Positions 12,750 through 24,941 are shown, numbered from the stretch's first letter. The stretch is DNA of 64,000 nt from Magnolia sinica (GCF_029962835.1 NC_080588.1:62644001-62708000), one strand, 5' to 3'. Notes: generated from the letters alone by a model not told the origin. Made by a program: numbers and translations.

Positions 12750-13452
12750 TGATGCAGGGATGAATGTGATGAGGATAACTACTCTGAATCCACGGAGCTT
12801 CTCCGGACTCCTCACAAAGACTTCTCGAATCCACGAGGAAAGAAAGCAGAAAATAGAAATAAATTCTAATAAATTCGAAATTGATTAATTAATGAATAAA
12901 AACGAATTCACAACCCTTTAAATATGGGTACTAAGCAATGGGAAAGAAATTAGAATCAAACTACAACTCAAACTCTTAGAATCCGTGACTTACTATAAAT
13001 AGTAAACTTACTATTTATAGACGGTCGTGATGTCTACTAGTGCGCAAGGTTTTCGGCCAAAAATAGTAAGTGTCCTATTTGGCTTCACCAAACCGTTCTC
13101 CTAATTATTCTAAGCTCTTTTCACGTTGGGCGCAACTCCTCAAGCCCGACGGATGAAGAGTTATAATCAAACTAAAACTTACTATTTATAGTAAAAACGA
13201 AATTAAAACAGGGAAACGACCATCGATCCAGGGGTTTTTCGCAATTCCGGGCTGCGCAACCCGGCATAGCCGGGTTGGTTGGCTTCAGTAGCTCGTTCTA
13301 CCCCAAAATCATATATTTTACGTTAGATAACTCATTCCGGATTGCAAGATATGCCCGATTTAAGGTTCGATGGTCTGGATCACTTCTGTCGTCGACCGGG
13401 CCTTTTCTGATCCATCTTGGCCATGTAACTGTCCGCGACCCGCTCTACATCA
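12750..13452 (-). repeat. 3' LTR of the Ty3 element
   Basis: Plus-strand ends are tgatgcaggg and ctctacatca. It matches 17964-18666 along its full length. It contains a hairpin-forming aacccggcatagccgggtt near 13258 and the last codons of the polyprotein. Confidence 0.95.
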
Positions 13453-16400
13453 GTCTCCTCCACTTCAAAAGAACTCGTCCTCGAGTTCTCATCATGCTCT
13501 GATTCATGATACTCAGTCAGGTCCGCGACATTGAAAGTCTGTGAGATTGCTATGTCATCTGGAAGATCAATAATATAAGCGTTGTCATTGATCTTTCGGA
13601 TGATTGTGACGGCTCCAATCTTCTTATTTTTCAACGTGTTGTACGTCTCGGTCGGAAATCTCTCTTTGCGTAGATGGACCATAACGTGGTCGCCCACCTC
13701 GAACACCTTTTGTTGCCGATGCTTGTCTGCTTGTTCCTTGTACTTCTCGTTCGAGGCATGTAGCTTGGTCTACACTTCTGCATGGATGCCCTTGATCTTG
13801 TCTGCCATATGTTCTGCTGCAATGCTCGTGCCTGGATGCTTGAGTAGATGGACCAAGTCAAGTGTGTGGCGAGGCACTCGTCTGTAGATAATCTAGAACG
13901 ATGATCTCCCTGTCGAGCGGTTCACAATGTTGTTGAATGCAAACTCTGCTTGGGATAAGGATAAATCCCACTGCTTCGTTTTTTCTCCTGAAATACAGCG
14001 AAGGATGTTTCCCAATGTGCGATTCACAACTTCGATCTGCCCATCAGTATGTGGGTGGTAAGCACTGCTGAATTGAAGTCGTGTATCGAATCGATTCCAT
14101 AAAGTCCGCCAAAAGTGGCTAATGAACTTCGTGTCACGATCGGAAGTAATGGTCTTGGGGACCCCGTGTAGCCGAACGACCTCTCTGAAAAACAAATTCG
14201 CTACGTGTGTTGTATCGAGGGCCTTCTTGCATGGGATAAAGTGCACCATCTTTGAGAAACGATCTACCACCACGAACACTGAATCCATGCCGCGTTGTGT
14301 TCGTGAGAGACCAAGCACGAAGTCCATTGATAAATCCTTCCAAGGACCGTCAGGCACAGGTAATGGGGTGTAGAGGCCCGTATTCTGAGATTGCCCCTTA
14401 GAGATCTGACAAACATGACAACGTTGTACGGCTTTTCCCACATCGCGTACTAACTGCAGCCAGTAATACCGCTCTTCCACAGGAGCTCACGTCTTGTCTC
14501 GCCCCAGGTGTCCACCAAGGCCACCTCCATGTAGCTCCTGAATAATCTGCTCCCTCAGAGAACTTTGGGGGATGCACAATCTATTCCCTTTGAAGAGAAA
14601 ATCGTCCTGTATATGAAGGTCACTAGGGTGACCTTCTTGACACTTCATCAAAGAATATTTGAAGTCTTCATCCTCGGCATACAGCTCCTTGAGATAGTCG
14701 AAGCCGACTACCTCGTTGCTCATTGTAACTAGTAGTGATGCACGACGGCTAAGTGCATCAGCCACCTTGTTTTGCTGCCCTAACTTGTGCTTCAGAACGA
14801 ACGTGAATTCCTGTAAAAACGCAACCCATCTAGCATGCACACGATTCATGTTAGTTTGACTATTAATAAACTTTAATGCTTGATGGTCAGTGTACAAAAC
14901 AAACTCTCTTTGAATCAGATAATGCCGCCAATGTCGCAGCGCCTGAACAACTGCGTACAACTCAAGCTCATAAGTCGACCACTTCTTTCGGGCTTCGCTG
15001 AGCTTCTCGCTGTAGAAGGCTACCGGCCTGTCTTCCTGTGATAATACTCCTCTAATTCCCACGTATGAAGCGTCACACTCAACCTCAAACAATTTGTCAA
15101 AATTAGGAAGCACCAAGACCGGTGTTGTAGACAAATGATGCTTAATCTCATGAAAGTTCTTATCAGCTTTATCGGTCCACTGGAACAGTCCTTTTTTTAT
15201 GCAATCTGTTATAGGCGCGACTATGGTGCTAAAATCTCGCACAAATCGACGATAGAAAGTCGCCAACCCGTGAAAACTCCTCACCTCATGAATGTTTGTC
15301 GGGATCAGCCATTCCTTAATAGCTCGCACCTTTTCATCGTCCACATGAATGCCTGTGGACGTTATAACAAATCCTAGAAACAATAGGCTGTCAGTTAAAA
15401 AACTACACTTCTTCAAGTTGAGGTACAATTTGTTAAGTTGTAGGGCTTATAGCACCTGCCTGAGATGTTTCCTGTGCTCCGCCTCATCCTGGCTATATAT
15501 CAATATGTCATCAAAATATACTACCATAAATCGGCCAGTGAACGGTTTTAGAACTTGATTCATCAAATGCATAAAAGTACTTGGTGCGTTCGATAGGCCG
15601 AAGGGCAAGACCAGTCACTCATACAACCCTTCCTTGGTCTTGAATACTGTTTTCCACTCATCACCGGGTCGAATACGAATTTGATGGTACCCGCTCCTTA
15701 GATCTAGTTTAGAGAACACCTTGGCCTCTTCTAACATATCGAGCATGTCGTCCAACCATGGTATTGGGAACCGATATTTGATGGTAATTTTGTTGATTGC
15801 TCGGCTGTCGACACACATGCGCCAACTTCCATCTTTTTTTGGCGTTAATAATGCTGGTATGGCACATGGGCTCATGCTCTCTCTCAAGAGACCCTTATGG
15901 ATCAATTCCTCCACTTACCCCTGAAGTATCTCACACTCCTTCGGACTCATCCGATAATGAGGGCGATTGGACAGGCTAGCCCCAGGGATGAGGTCTATGT
16001 GATGTTGGATATCCCTCATGGGGGGCAATCCATCAAGTAAATCCTCGGGCCAGACTTCTTTGAATTCGTTTAGCAACAGTCTTAAACTTGGAGGGATGTT
16101 TGAGGGTTCCTCTTCCTCGCCCTTCACTACTACGGCGTATACCTCGCCAGTTTCCTTAGATTCCTCCATGAAATCCCGAATGGTCAAGAGGGAACTCCCC
16201 TCCACTTTAGAGGCTTTAGGGTGGTTCTCTGGTGCCATAGGGGCAATGATTATTTTTCGACTATCCTTGACGAATACGTAGACATTATCTCGTCCCCGAT
16301 GGGTCGCATCACGGTCCGACTGCCAGGGTCGACCGAGTAACATATGAAAAACTTCCATATCGACCACGTCACAAAGTATTTGATCCTTACAATTTTTACC

Positions 16401-17930
16401 AATTGAAAACGAGATAGTGCATTGTTCAGTTACCTTGGTCTCATTCACCTTTTTTATCCAGCTAATTGAGTATGGGGAAGGATGTTTCATCGTTGGTAGC
16501 CGCAACTTGTCCACCATTACTCTCGAGATGATGTTTTCGCTACTACCACTGTCTATGATCACATCACAGACCTTTCCGTTGACGGTGCACCAAGTACGAA
16601 ATATATTGTGTCGCTGTGGATGTAATTCCTTTCATGGGACATACAGTAATCGCCTCACAACTAAAAATTCTCCACGATCCTCGCCCGTTACTTCATCGCC
16701 ACCTGCTATTTCTTCAGTGGTTTGTTCATGTTCATCAAAGCGATGGTCTTCTTCTGCGGCCTCATCTTCAGTGCCCCCTTCGTTTATAGTCAAGTGTGTT
16801 GCGGGACGTTGAGGACAAGTGTTTGATAAGTGGCCTGGTTGGCCACAGCGGTAACAATTGTTCGACCTTGGCCGAGTATAAGGATTTGGAATCCTACTCG
16901 GACCTACTATTGTGGGTGCTGCACGTTGAGGTCTAGATGAGCCGCTCCCCGTATCATGGTTTGCAGTTGGAGGAAGTTGAGGTACTGGATCTTTTCCTCG
17001 TAACAGCACTGGATCCTACGTGGGACCCGTCATGAAAGGTCGATTTGAAGGATATGGACGAGCAGAAGCTCTTGCAAGTTGTGTTTCTGCCCTACCCGCC
17101 AATTGAACTGCTTCATCCACGGTCCCGACTAGGTACATCTGAACTCGGTCCTGAATTATCGGTCGCAACCCACCTATAAATCGTGCCACCTTCTGTGACT
17201 CAGATTCTGACAGATCGTTTCGTGTAGCCAACCGTTGAAATTCTTCAGTGTAGTCTGTGACAGTTCGATTTCCTTGTCTGCAATTTTGATATTGCTGGAA
17301 TAATATCTGCTCATAATCACTAGGGAGAAATCGTAATCAAAGAAGACGTCTCATCCGTGGCCATGATGAGATGGGCGCCTTGTTTTGGTGGGCTCGTGAG
17401 AGTTGTAATTGTTCCAACCATACAGAAGTACCAGATTTTAATTTAAACGCTACCAATTTTACCCTTTTATGATCTGGCACATCCATGTAATCAAAATATT
17501 TCTCTACTTCGACTAGCCAATCAAGAAAATCTTTTATACGTAATAAACCGTTAAAACTAGGAAGTTCAGCCTTACCTCATTAGTCTCTTTTAGCACGATC
17601 TAGATGATCACATCCATGGATTGATCGTCGAGCAAAACCCTCATTAAGGTCCTCATCCCTAGAACTTGAATCATCTGGTGTAGCCCTACAATTTGCCACC
17701 GGTAGTGCTCTACGAAAATCGGGGTTGTGTCGTACAACAACCATGGGTGGTGGAGCACCGCCTAGGGCTCAGGGCGGAAGTAGCGCATCCGCAAGACGGT
17801 CGAGAGTTGCCTGCAGCCCTTGCATGGTCAACTGACTCTCTCGGTGGAAAGTTTCCATTCTTTCCGAAAGATAACGAATCCCTGGATCACCGTTCACAGG
17901 ATTTTGATTCATACATTCGTTGTTTGCCAT
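13380..17930 (-). pseudogene. Ty3 gag-pol, single frame with 12 stop codons
   Basis: From the ATG at 17930 to the stop at 13380-13382 is about 1516 codons in one frame with no net frameshift. Visible in order: gag; a CCHC knuckle (CYRCGQPGHLSNTC, about 16815-16856); aspartic protease (IIDSGSS, about 16550); RT with YFDD at 15507-15518; RNase H (about 14900-15050); integrase with a zinc-binding CHVC and the DRDTKF segment (14480-13893); and a C-terminal tail entering the LTR. Stops lie at 17769, 17580, 17577, 17337, 17016, 16632, 15915, 15615, 15447, 14487, 13893 and 13770. Most are one C-to-T or G-to-A change from Gln, Arg or Trp codons. No separate chromodomain is obvious. Confidence 0.9.
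13453..13464 (-). other. Polypurine tract of the Ty3 element
   Basis: On the minus strand this reads agtggaggagac directly before the 3' LTR, the position of the plus-strand primer in LTR retroelements. Confidence 0.75.
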
Positions 17931-17945
17931 CGGCCCGAGGGGAAT

Positions 17946-17961
17946 CCTCGCTCTGATACCA
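17946..17961 (-). other. Primer binding site (initiator Met tRNA type)
   Basis: On the minus strand, two bases after the 5' LTR, the sequence tggtatcagagc matches the complement of the plant initiator-Met tRNA 3' end. The gag ATG follows 15 bp further on. Confidence 0.9.
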
Positions 17962-17963
17962 AT

Positions 17964-18666
17964 TGACGCAAGGATGAACGTAATGAGGATAACTACTCCG
18001 AATCCACGGAGCTTCTTCGGACTCCTCACAAAGACTTCTCGAATCCACGAGGAAAGAAAGCAGAAAATAGAAATAAATTCTAATAAATTCGAAATTGATT
18101 AATTAATGAATAAAAACGAGTTCACAACCCTTTAAATATGGGTACCAAGCAATGGGAAAGAAATTAGAATCAAACTACAACTGAAACTCTTAGAATCCAC
18201 GACTTACTATAAATAGTAAACTTACTATTTATAGATGGTCGTGATGTCTACTAGTGCGCAAGGTTTTCGGCCAAAAATAGTAAGTGTCCTATTTGGCTTC
18301 ACCAAACCGTTCTCCTAATTATTCTAAGCTCTTTTCACATTGGGCGTAACTCCTAAAGCTCGACGGATGAAGAGTTATAATCAAACTAAAACTTACTATT
18401 TATAGTAAAAACGAAATTAAAACAGGGAAACGACTATCGATTCAGGGGTTTTTCATAATTTCGGGCTGCGCAACCCGGTATAGCCGGGTTGGTTGGCTTC
18501 AGTAGCTCGTTCTACCCCAAAATCATATATTTTACGTCAGATAACTCATTCCGGATTGCAAGATACGCCCGATTTAAGGTTCGATGGTATGGATCACTTC
18601 TGTCGTCGACCGAGCCTTTTCTAATACATCTTGGCCATGTAACTGTCCGCAACCCGCTCTACATCA
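17964..18666 (-). repeat. 5' LTR of the Ty3 element
   Basis: Plus-strand ends are tgacgcaagg and ctctacatca. Same length as the left LTR, followed on the right by the TSD gctct. Confidence 0.95.
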
Positions 18667-18703
18667 GCTCTAAAAAGTTTCCACCTGAGATTTGGATCTA
18701 CTT

Positions 18704-18850
18704 AATAAGTAGGAACCAAAAGAAGTTACTTGAGGCATACATACAAGTAACTCACTATCCAAACACCCCCCCAAGTAATGTTGGCGCACTATCATTTTTT
18801 CATTGAGTAAAGTGTTGACCGGTGTGGATGTTGAAAAGAGACTTTGCTTG
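18704..18850. other. Short gene-free interval
   Basis: Contains an inverted agttacttg/caagtaact pair and a ccaaacaccccccc stretch, which may be a small hAT-like end. Nothing coding. Confidence 0.4.
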
Positions 18851-19125
18851 TGTCACATAAACTCTATGGCCCCAACCATGATGTATGTGTTTTGCCTGCG
18901 CCATCTATTCATTTTCAATCATTTTAGAGCATGACTCAAAAATAAGGTAGCCCAAGAAGTTTTTAACAGCAGGTGTTCGATCTACATTATTTTATGTGAT
19001 GTGGCCACTTGATCTTTGGATCTACCTCATCTCTGGGCTGATGTCCTAAAATGATCTAAAAAAACGAATAGACAACATGGATACAATACCTTCTTGGTGA
19101 GGCCCACCTATTACAAAGTTAATTT
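18851..19125. mobile_element. Internally deleted gggcccacc-family MITE (copy E)
   Basis: The left end (accatgatgtatgtgtttt near 18867) and right end (cctaaaatgatct, then ggtgaggcccacc near 19098) are the inverted core ends. The central part is mostly missing, leaving about 275 bp. Confidence 0.6.
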
Positions 19126-19801
19126 TTGTTTAAATTTTTGAAGCAGAATTTTAAATGTATTGCAAAGAGTGAACACTTTTCATAATTATGATTATACCAC
19201 CATTTATAGGCATTTACACCAAACCAAACAGGCCCTTACATGCCTTGGGCTCACGAAACGCTACTCTTGATGCATGTTTGTTTTGGACATCTTTGCCGTC
19301 ACAATTAGTTTCACAATTAGTTTCCCTAGGTGGAAACATTTGGATATTTAAGCAAGCCATGCATGCATAATGTTAAAGTGCATGTGATCTAATCCATCAA
19401 TTAGATAACCCTGATTAAGTGATCTTATTGCGAGCCAAACTCTAAATTTAGATAAAAAGACCCAAAATGGCACCTGACCAGGTACCCAAATCTGATCAGA
19501 TCTGGATCTTGGTCCTCAGGAACAAGACCCGGACATAGCAAGACCCTGTACCTGTTTAGCCCGGGTAAGGGTGCTATACGACCCAACCTGTTGACAGCCC
19601 CAAGTCCTGGACCAGATTTTGAGATCGCACGCCAGGCCTATTCAGAATATTGATTTTGCCCTAACATAGGCGTGTCTTTGCCAGCCGGGATTTACTTGTG
19701 GTGTCCATTGTTCAGTGCTGGATTGGGCATGGCCCAAAATTGCAAATATAAATGAAATAGCCGAAATGAAGGTGAGGTCATTCTAATTTATAACTACTAC
19801 T
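19126..19801. other. Gene-free interval
   Basis: No coding region. The part 19440-19620 (agacccggaca, then ttgacagcccca) resembles the ends of the small hAT-like elements at 51626 and 53511, but no complete element can be delimited. Confidence 0.4.
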
Positions 19802-20352
19802 GGGACGCGGATTAGCTACTGACAGGTTGAGTAGCGAGACTCCCTACTGAAGTGACTTCACCCAGTTCTGTGGGGCCCACCATGATGTATGTGTTGTATC
19901 CACACGGACCATCCATTTGAAGAGATCATTTTAGGGCATTATCAAGAGAATGAGGCATATTAAAATCTGTAGTGGACCCCACCACAGAAAACAGTAGGGA
20001 GAGTGACGCCTACCGTTGAAAACTTCCTAAGCTCCACCGGGATGTTTATTTGAGATCCAACCTGTTCATAAGTTAACACAGAAATTAAAGAAGGGAAAAC
20101 ACAAATATCATAAAACTTTTGTGGCCCTTAGAAGTTTTTAATGGTGGCGTAACTCTCTCCACTGTTATCTGTGGTGGGATCCACTAGAGTTTTGGATCTG
20201 ACTTATTATTGGAATCATACTCTAAAATCATCTCTACAAATGGATGAACGGTGTGGATACAAAAAATACATCATGGTGAGATCCACGTAACTAGGTGACG
20301 TCACTAGTAGCGAGTCTCGCTACTCATCCTGTCAGTAGCGAATCCGCGTCCC
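19802..20352. mobile_element. Long-TIR MITE carrying the gggcccacc core (copy F)
   Basis: Begins gggacgcggatt and ends aatccgcgtccc. The inversion continues for about 40 bp (ctactgacaggttgagtag against ctactcatcctgtcagtag) and then through the shared core. The flank tactact is duplicated exactly (19795-19801 and 20353-20359). The long TIR suggests a Mutator-like origin, although the duplication seen is 7 bp rather than 9. Non-coding. Confidence 0.8.
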
Positions 20353-20984
20353 TACTACTGACTCCTCATCATGATTCATCGCATTTCAAGCTCGACTTGT
20401 ACAAATCTAAATTCATGCTTTGGCCCTATTATATAGTTATGAATGGAGTGGTGTACCCCACCTCATTTACGCTACATTAATGATCACATCCAGCACACCA
20501 TTTAATGTAGGGGCATTTTTACACCAGGTTTGAGTGGGGTGGCTTGTGGCCGGATAGGCAGTTCATGTGAGGCGGAACCTATGTAATATGGGACCTACAA
20601 GGAGGTCAGCCAAGCATTCGGCTTTCGGGATGTGGGGCTTGGGCCATAAGATAAAGGGAATGATTCGATATGCTTTATCAATTCGAGCTTTTAGAGCGAG
20701 TGGTTAGTTGTCCCGCATTATCATTGGTCCATAACTATAAAAAAAACACATTAAAGTTGATTGTCATTTCTTAAATGAAATCGATGAATGTTTGAACTTT
20801 TCCAGTTTACTGATTTCTATGTCAGTAGTGCAGTATGGCCTACAATGATTGTGTTGGAGTTAGATCAAACAAGACATCGGAGGAGAGTACTTAATTACTA
20901 GGTTCTTATAGCTCAATTTACATTCAATGTAGTAATATTGTTTGGGTGTTCTCCATATCGCAGACCATTAGAATATCTTGGCCA
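20353..20984. other. Gene-free interval, possibly copia-derived at its right end
   Basis: No gene is recognised. The right end adjoins the copia RNase H remnant and may be decayed polyprotein. Confidence 0.4.
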
Positions 20985-21264
20985 AACTGATGGTTCTTGG
21001 TTCCACTTTCATTGTGCGTGAACGTGTTGCTCGTGGACTACTTGTCACACAACATCTCCTCTGATAATCAAGTTGCTGACCTCCTCACTAAACCAATGCC
21101 AAAAACAACTCTTCAATATTTCCGCAACAAACTTTGCCTTCAGCCTCGGCAAAGTTTGCGGGAGGGTATTAGCAACTTATCACAGCTTAGCACTACCAAC
21201 AATTGTGAGAGTCAATGGAAAAATAAGGATACACGGGATTCTTGGAGAAAAAAGGGTGAAGACT
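20985..21264 (+). pseudogene. Ty1/copia polyprotein C-terminus and start of its LTR
   Basis: About 60 codons match the end of copia RNase H, including SSDNQVADLLTKPMPK and FRNKLCLQPRQSLREGI. The preceding conserved segment (about 21010-21055) continues in another frame, so there is a small frameshifting indel near 21055. A purine-rich gcgggagggta precedes the presumed 3' LTR start near 21168. Nothing upstream of the RNase H end is recognisable. The LTR is interrupted at 21265 by a solo LTR and resumes at 23526. Confidence 0.8.
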
Positions 21265-23520
21265 TGTTGAGGGTCAAATAGTGCATATCAAACCCTATTA
21301 TTGCCTGAATTTTCAAACATGATACTGTTTAACGGCTCAATTTAATCGTGTTTGTGATGCAAGGTGTATTTACGAGCTTGGACTGAAAAAGGGTGCTAAA
21401 TACATGGATCTGACGTTTCAGAATCACCAAGGCAAGAGATGGACCCCAGGGGACCAAGATCGACGGAATTATATGCTAGGGATCCGCGAAAATTGAAGAA
21501 ATAAAGCCGTTCACATTAAAGAGGCCTGAAACTGGCATAAAATGCAAGATCACAGGGTTCTCGCCATCTGATAGGATCGAAACTTCATATATGACCTGAA
21601 GACCCTAAATAAACCGTACACGTCAAATTTCAGTAGTTGGATCCCTATGGAAGTGGTCCAATGGTCAGATCAGCCCATGAATTACTGATCTGAGGCCCAC
21701 CTGATATTCATATATGCTTCAAACGTGGGCCTTATCCATTAAATGAGATGAGAAAAGGGACGAGCGGATCTGATTTCCCGCAAACATCAAGGTAGACCCC
21801 ACTTCACGTGGTGGCTGTACACGGCGAGTGTACACGTGCTGTGCACCGGACCAATCGAAGGGTCAAAGTCGGCTTTGACCGACTTATTTCTAAAGAAAAC
21901 GGAGCCCCATCTCTCTGTTTGCAACAGGGAGTTGCGGGCGATCTCAGTGGGCCACCATATGGATCCATTAACTCAATCCGAGCCGTCCATTCGAATCATA
22001 CGAATGTTCTGATCGAGATATGGTAGTTCTCGGTCTGAAGAATGTCAAAGAGACGTTGCAAATGTACTGGACGGCAAGACCCTCGTCGCAAGATCAAGCA
22101 GGTGGGTCGCGTCAACGAAATTCCAAAACCGATCATATCTGACCGGATTTTCGGGGAGAAACTGATGGACGGTGTGGATTTCGCTGGAAATTCCAAATAT
22201 GGGCTTCACCTATCATCAGCGCACGAAACACACAGGCCCTGTTTACAGCGCGGCCGAAACCCGAACGCTGCAGGCTGTTTTGTATCAACAGAGAGGATCG
22301 GTCCGACGATCCGGACCATCCAAAATCTTCCCAAAGTCGGACTGACCAGAGCCAAGGAGCCCGAATGGCTCAGATCCTGCACTTGGAGACAAAAAGCCTC
22401 TCCAAACACGATCTGTTGCGCTGTCTTTCCTGCTATAGATGCAGCGGATGTTGCAGTTGCGTAAGAGTTCCGCAACCTATTCCTTTTGGGACTCCATAGC
22501 AGCTCTCGGGGGAGGCCGTTCATCTTTAAAAAGGGAGAGCAGAGAAGAGAAAAGGGGGAGTTGGACGTCAGGGAGCTTGGAGGAAGACAGGTCAGCTGGA
22601 ACGTGGACAGGGAGCATTCAAAAAGGGGAGCAGGAAGGTGGAAGCAGAGGGACGTGAGCACAGTTTTGGAGCGACGTGAGGAGTTGGGCTTGGACGGCTG
22701 CACAAGTGGAAGGAAGGAAGGAAGCTGGAGGCTGGAACAGGAGAGAGAGAGAAAAAGAAGAGAGGTTTTTTTAGACTTTAAAATATTTGTTGTGTTCCTT
22801 CTTTTTCTTCTTTTTCTTTGGTTTATTTGTTTTAGCCTATTCATGTGTGGCTAAACCCCTTAGTTAGGGCTAAGAGGTGAAGCCTGTAGCGAGATGGGAG
22901 GTTTTACTCTTTGCTGTTAATGTAAATTCATGGACTGAATTTGTTTGATTATGGAAGGAATGTTTTTAGTCGTTAATGGTCTGTTGTGACTGAAATTACA
23001 ATGGGTCTGCAATGGCCTTGAATATTTCCTTTTTCCTTTTTTATGACGCCAGGAAGCCCTGTTGTTCACCATCGTCTCCTGGGCATGGTTGGATGATGGC
23101 ACCCTTCCTAACCTTCATGCATTGTTAATTGGTTGGTAATTAGTTTAATCCTGTTGTTTGCTTTGTCTCCTGGGCATGGTTAGATGATGGAATTCATTCT
23201 AATTTATATATCTTTCATCTCTTGAAACCCAGATCAAGTAGGTTCAGTTTAAATTCCATAATTCTTAATGCAGGCATAAGATCTCCCTGATCTCTACAAG
23301 TGGATCCTCTGAATCCCTAGTTTCCTTCCTCTGAATTCCTTAAGTTTCGATAATTATTCCACCATTATTCATCAATTTACATTGGATTTATATTACATAT
23401 TTTTGCTAGTTCTATATCTAGTCGGTTTCAGATCACATACAAGTTTCAGTCCCTGTGGATTCGACCTCGGTCTCACCGAGTTTATTACTACATCACAACC
23501 CTATACTTGGGGAGTGAACA
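21265..23520 (+). mobile_element. Solo LTR, 2256 bp, with perfect 5-bp TSD
   Basis: Begins tgttgagggtc and ends ggagtgaaca (TG...CA). It is flanked by agact on both sides (21260-21264 and 23521-23525). The end carries tccctgtggattcgacctc, a phrase I associate with the 3' ends of plant Ty3 LTRs, which suggests plus orientation. No internal region is present, so it is a solo LTR left by recombination. Its open frames (such as 22206-22844 minus) are not convincing genes. Confidence 0.85.
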
Positions 23521-23525
23521 AGACT

Positions 23526-23990
23526 CTCACAATCTAGCCTCAATTAGTGGAGAGAAGTTGAGTAATCTTGGAGCTCTAACGGCAACATGTTCAGACCAAG
23601 ATGGCAATCCAATCGAGCCTATAAAGTTGGGAAGTTCAAATTTGCATTTAAATCTGCATGGTAGTTCAGCAAATCCCAAAGTAAAGAGGGATTCTCTGTT
23701 ATCAAATTCTCTTGTTATCAAGTTGTCAATATAACAACTTTCCCTGTTATCAAGCCCAGTTATCTAGCTGTCATTGCAACAAATGGTGTGTAGAACAAAT
23801 TGTCAAACGTCTAAAACCAGATTTCATGGGATTCCTTTTTTATTTGATTTACAACTGAATCATTGTAATTTGATTTTAAATATTGCACTTGTATTGCCTA
23901 AGTGTTCACGTTGCCATTGAATAAGATTTGAGTTTCATTTTCCTTTCAGAACAAATTCTCAATCGGCTTAGCTTTTCTGCACCTCTTAAT
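23526..23990 (+). repeat. Remainder of the copia LTR
   Basis: Continues the sequence broken at 21264. The end has the copia-LTR-like phrases cattgaataagatttgag and tttcagaacaaattctcaa. The exact right border is not fixed. Confidence 0.55.
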
Positions 23991-24248
23991 GTGATTTCTT
24001 ATTTCTGCCTTGTTGCAGTTGCATAGCATAATGAAAAACCATCGACTCTGCTGAAATATTCAAACCTCAAGCGATATGCAGTGCATGCATCCAAACAAAG
24101 CGTTAATCTCAGTATTGTATGGTTTATTCCTTTTTCCACAATCGATTTTCTGCCAACCGCCTGTTGTATACTTGCAGTAATTAGTAGTATGTGTGTGTGG
24201 TGTATCATTGCTTGTATTCAATGCAAACATCCAATGACGAATGATAAG

Positions 24249-24941
24249 TGATGTAAAGCAGGTCATAGACACTTTCATGGAAAAGATGGACTAGAGAAGG
24301 CCCGGTTGAAGGCAGAAGTAATTAGGACTGTCAGAACCTTAAAATAGAAAGAGTTTTTTGACATATCAATTATAATTTTGGAGTAGGAGAAGCTACTTTA
24401 GCCAACCAGCCCCACTATGCTGGGTTGTCCACACCGGATTTGCGAGATTCCATTAGATCGATAGTCAAAAGTTCATTTTATTTCCATTTTTACTATAAAT
24501 AATAAGTTTTAATTTGATCATAACTATTGATCCTTTGCATTTTAGGAGTCGTGCCCAACATGAAAATGACTTAGAAATTAGGAGAATAATGTGGTTAGGT
24601 CAAATTGGACACTTACTATTTTTGACCGAAAATCACAAAGTCTAGTAGTTATGATGACCGTCTATAAGTAGTTAGTTTACTATTTATATTAAGCCATGTT
24701 TTAAAGGAGTTTGAGTCTAAAAATCCATCTTAGGTTTGAGCTCGTTATTTAAAATATTGTAATTTCATTTTTTAAAAAAAATCATCAATCAATTTTTTTC
24801 AAATTTTTAGAAATTATTTATATTTTCATCCCTCATGGATTCAAGGAATCTCTGTGAGGAGTCCAGAAAAGCCAGTTGGATTCGGAGTAGTTATCCATGA
24901 GGAAGACAGTGATCGACCCCATCACGTCCTTCCCCGCATCA
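24249..24941 (+). mobile_element. Solo LTR of the 12.75-kb Ty3 family
   Basis: Begins tgatgtaaagcagg and ends ccccgcatca. It aligns over its length with the reverse complement of the 12750-13452 LTR: shared blocks include aaggcccggt, gactttactattt-like AT tracts, and the gagtagttatcc block near 24883. It is flanked by the exact 5-bp TSD ataag (24244-24248 and 24942-24946). It is clearly more diverged from the Ty3 LTRs than they are from each other, so it marks an older insertion reduced to one LTR. Confidence 0.85.

Larger units (their letters stand above)
12750..18666 (-). mobile_element. Full-length Ty3-type LTR retrotransposon, minus strand
   Basis: A 5917-bp element with two 703-bp LTRs and the 5-bp TSD gctct on both sides (12745-12749 and 18667-18671). 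It has a PBS matching the initiator-Met tRNA end, one gag-pol frame and a PPT, read right to left. By eye the LTRs differ at about 29 of 703 positions (about 96% identical), nearly all transitions. The domain order protease, RT, RNase H, integrase is that of Ty3. The polyprotein frame runs into the 3' LTR, a feature reported for CRM-like chromoviruses, but the clade is inference. Twelve stops make it non-functional as read. Confidence 0.95.

Noticed and set aside
22206..22844. 212-codon open frame on the minus strand
   Set aside because: Lies wholly inside the solo LTR, low-complexity Ser/Leu/Pro composition, no domain, and an overlapping open frame on the other strand.
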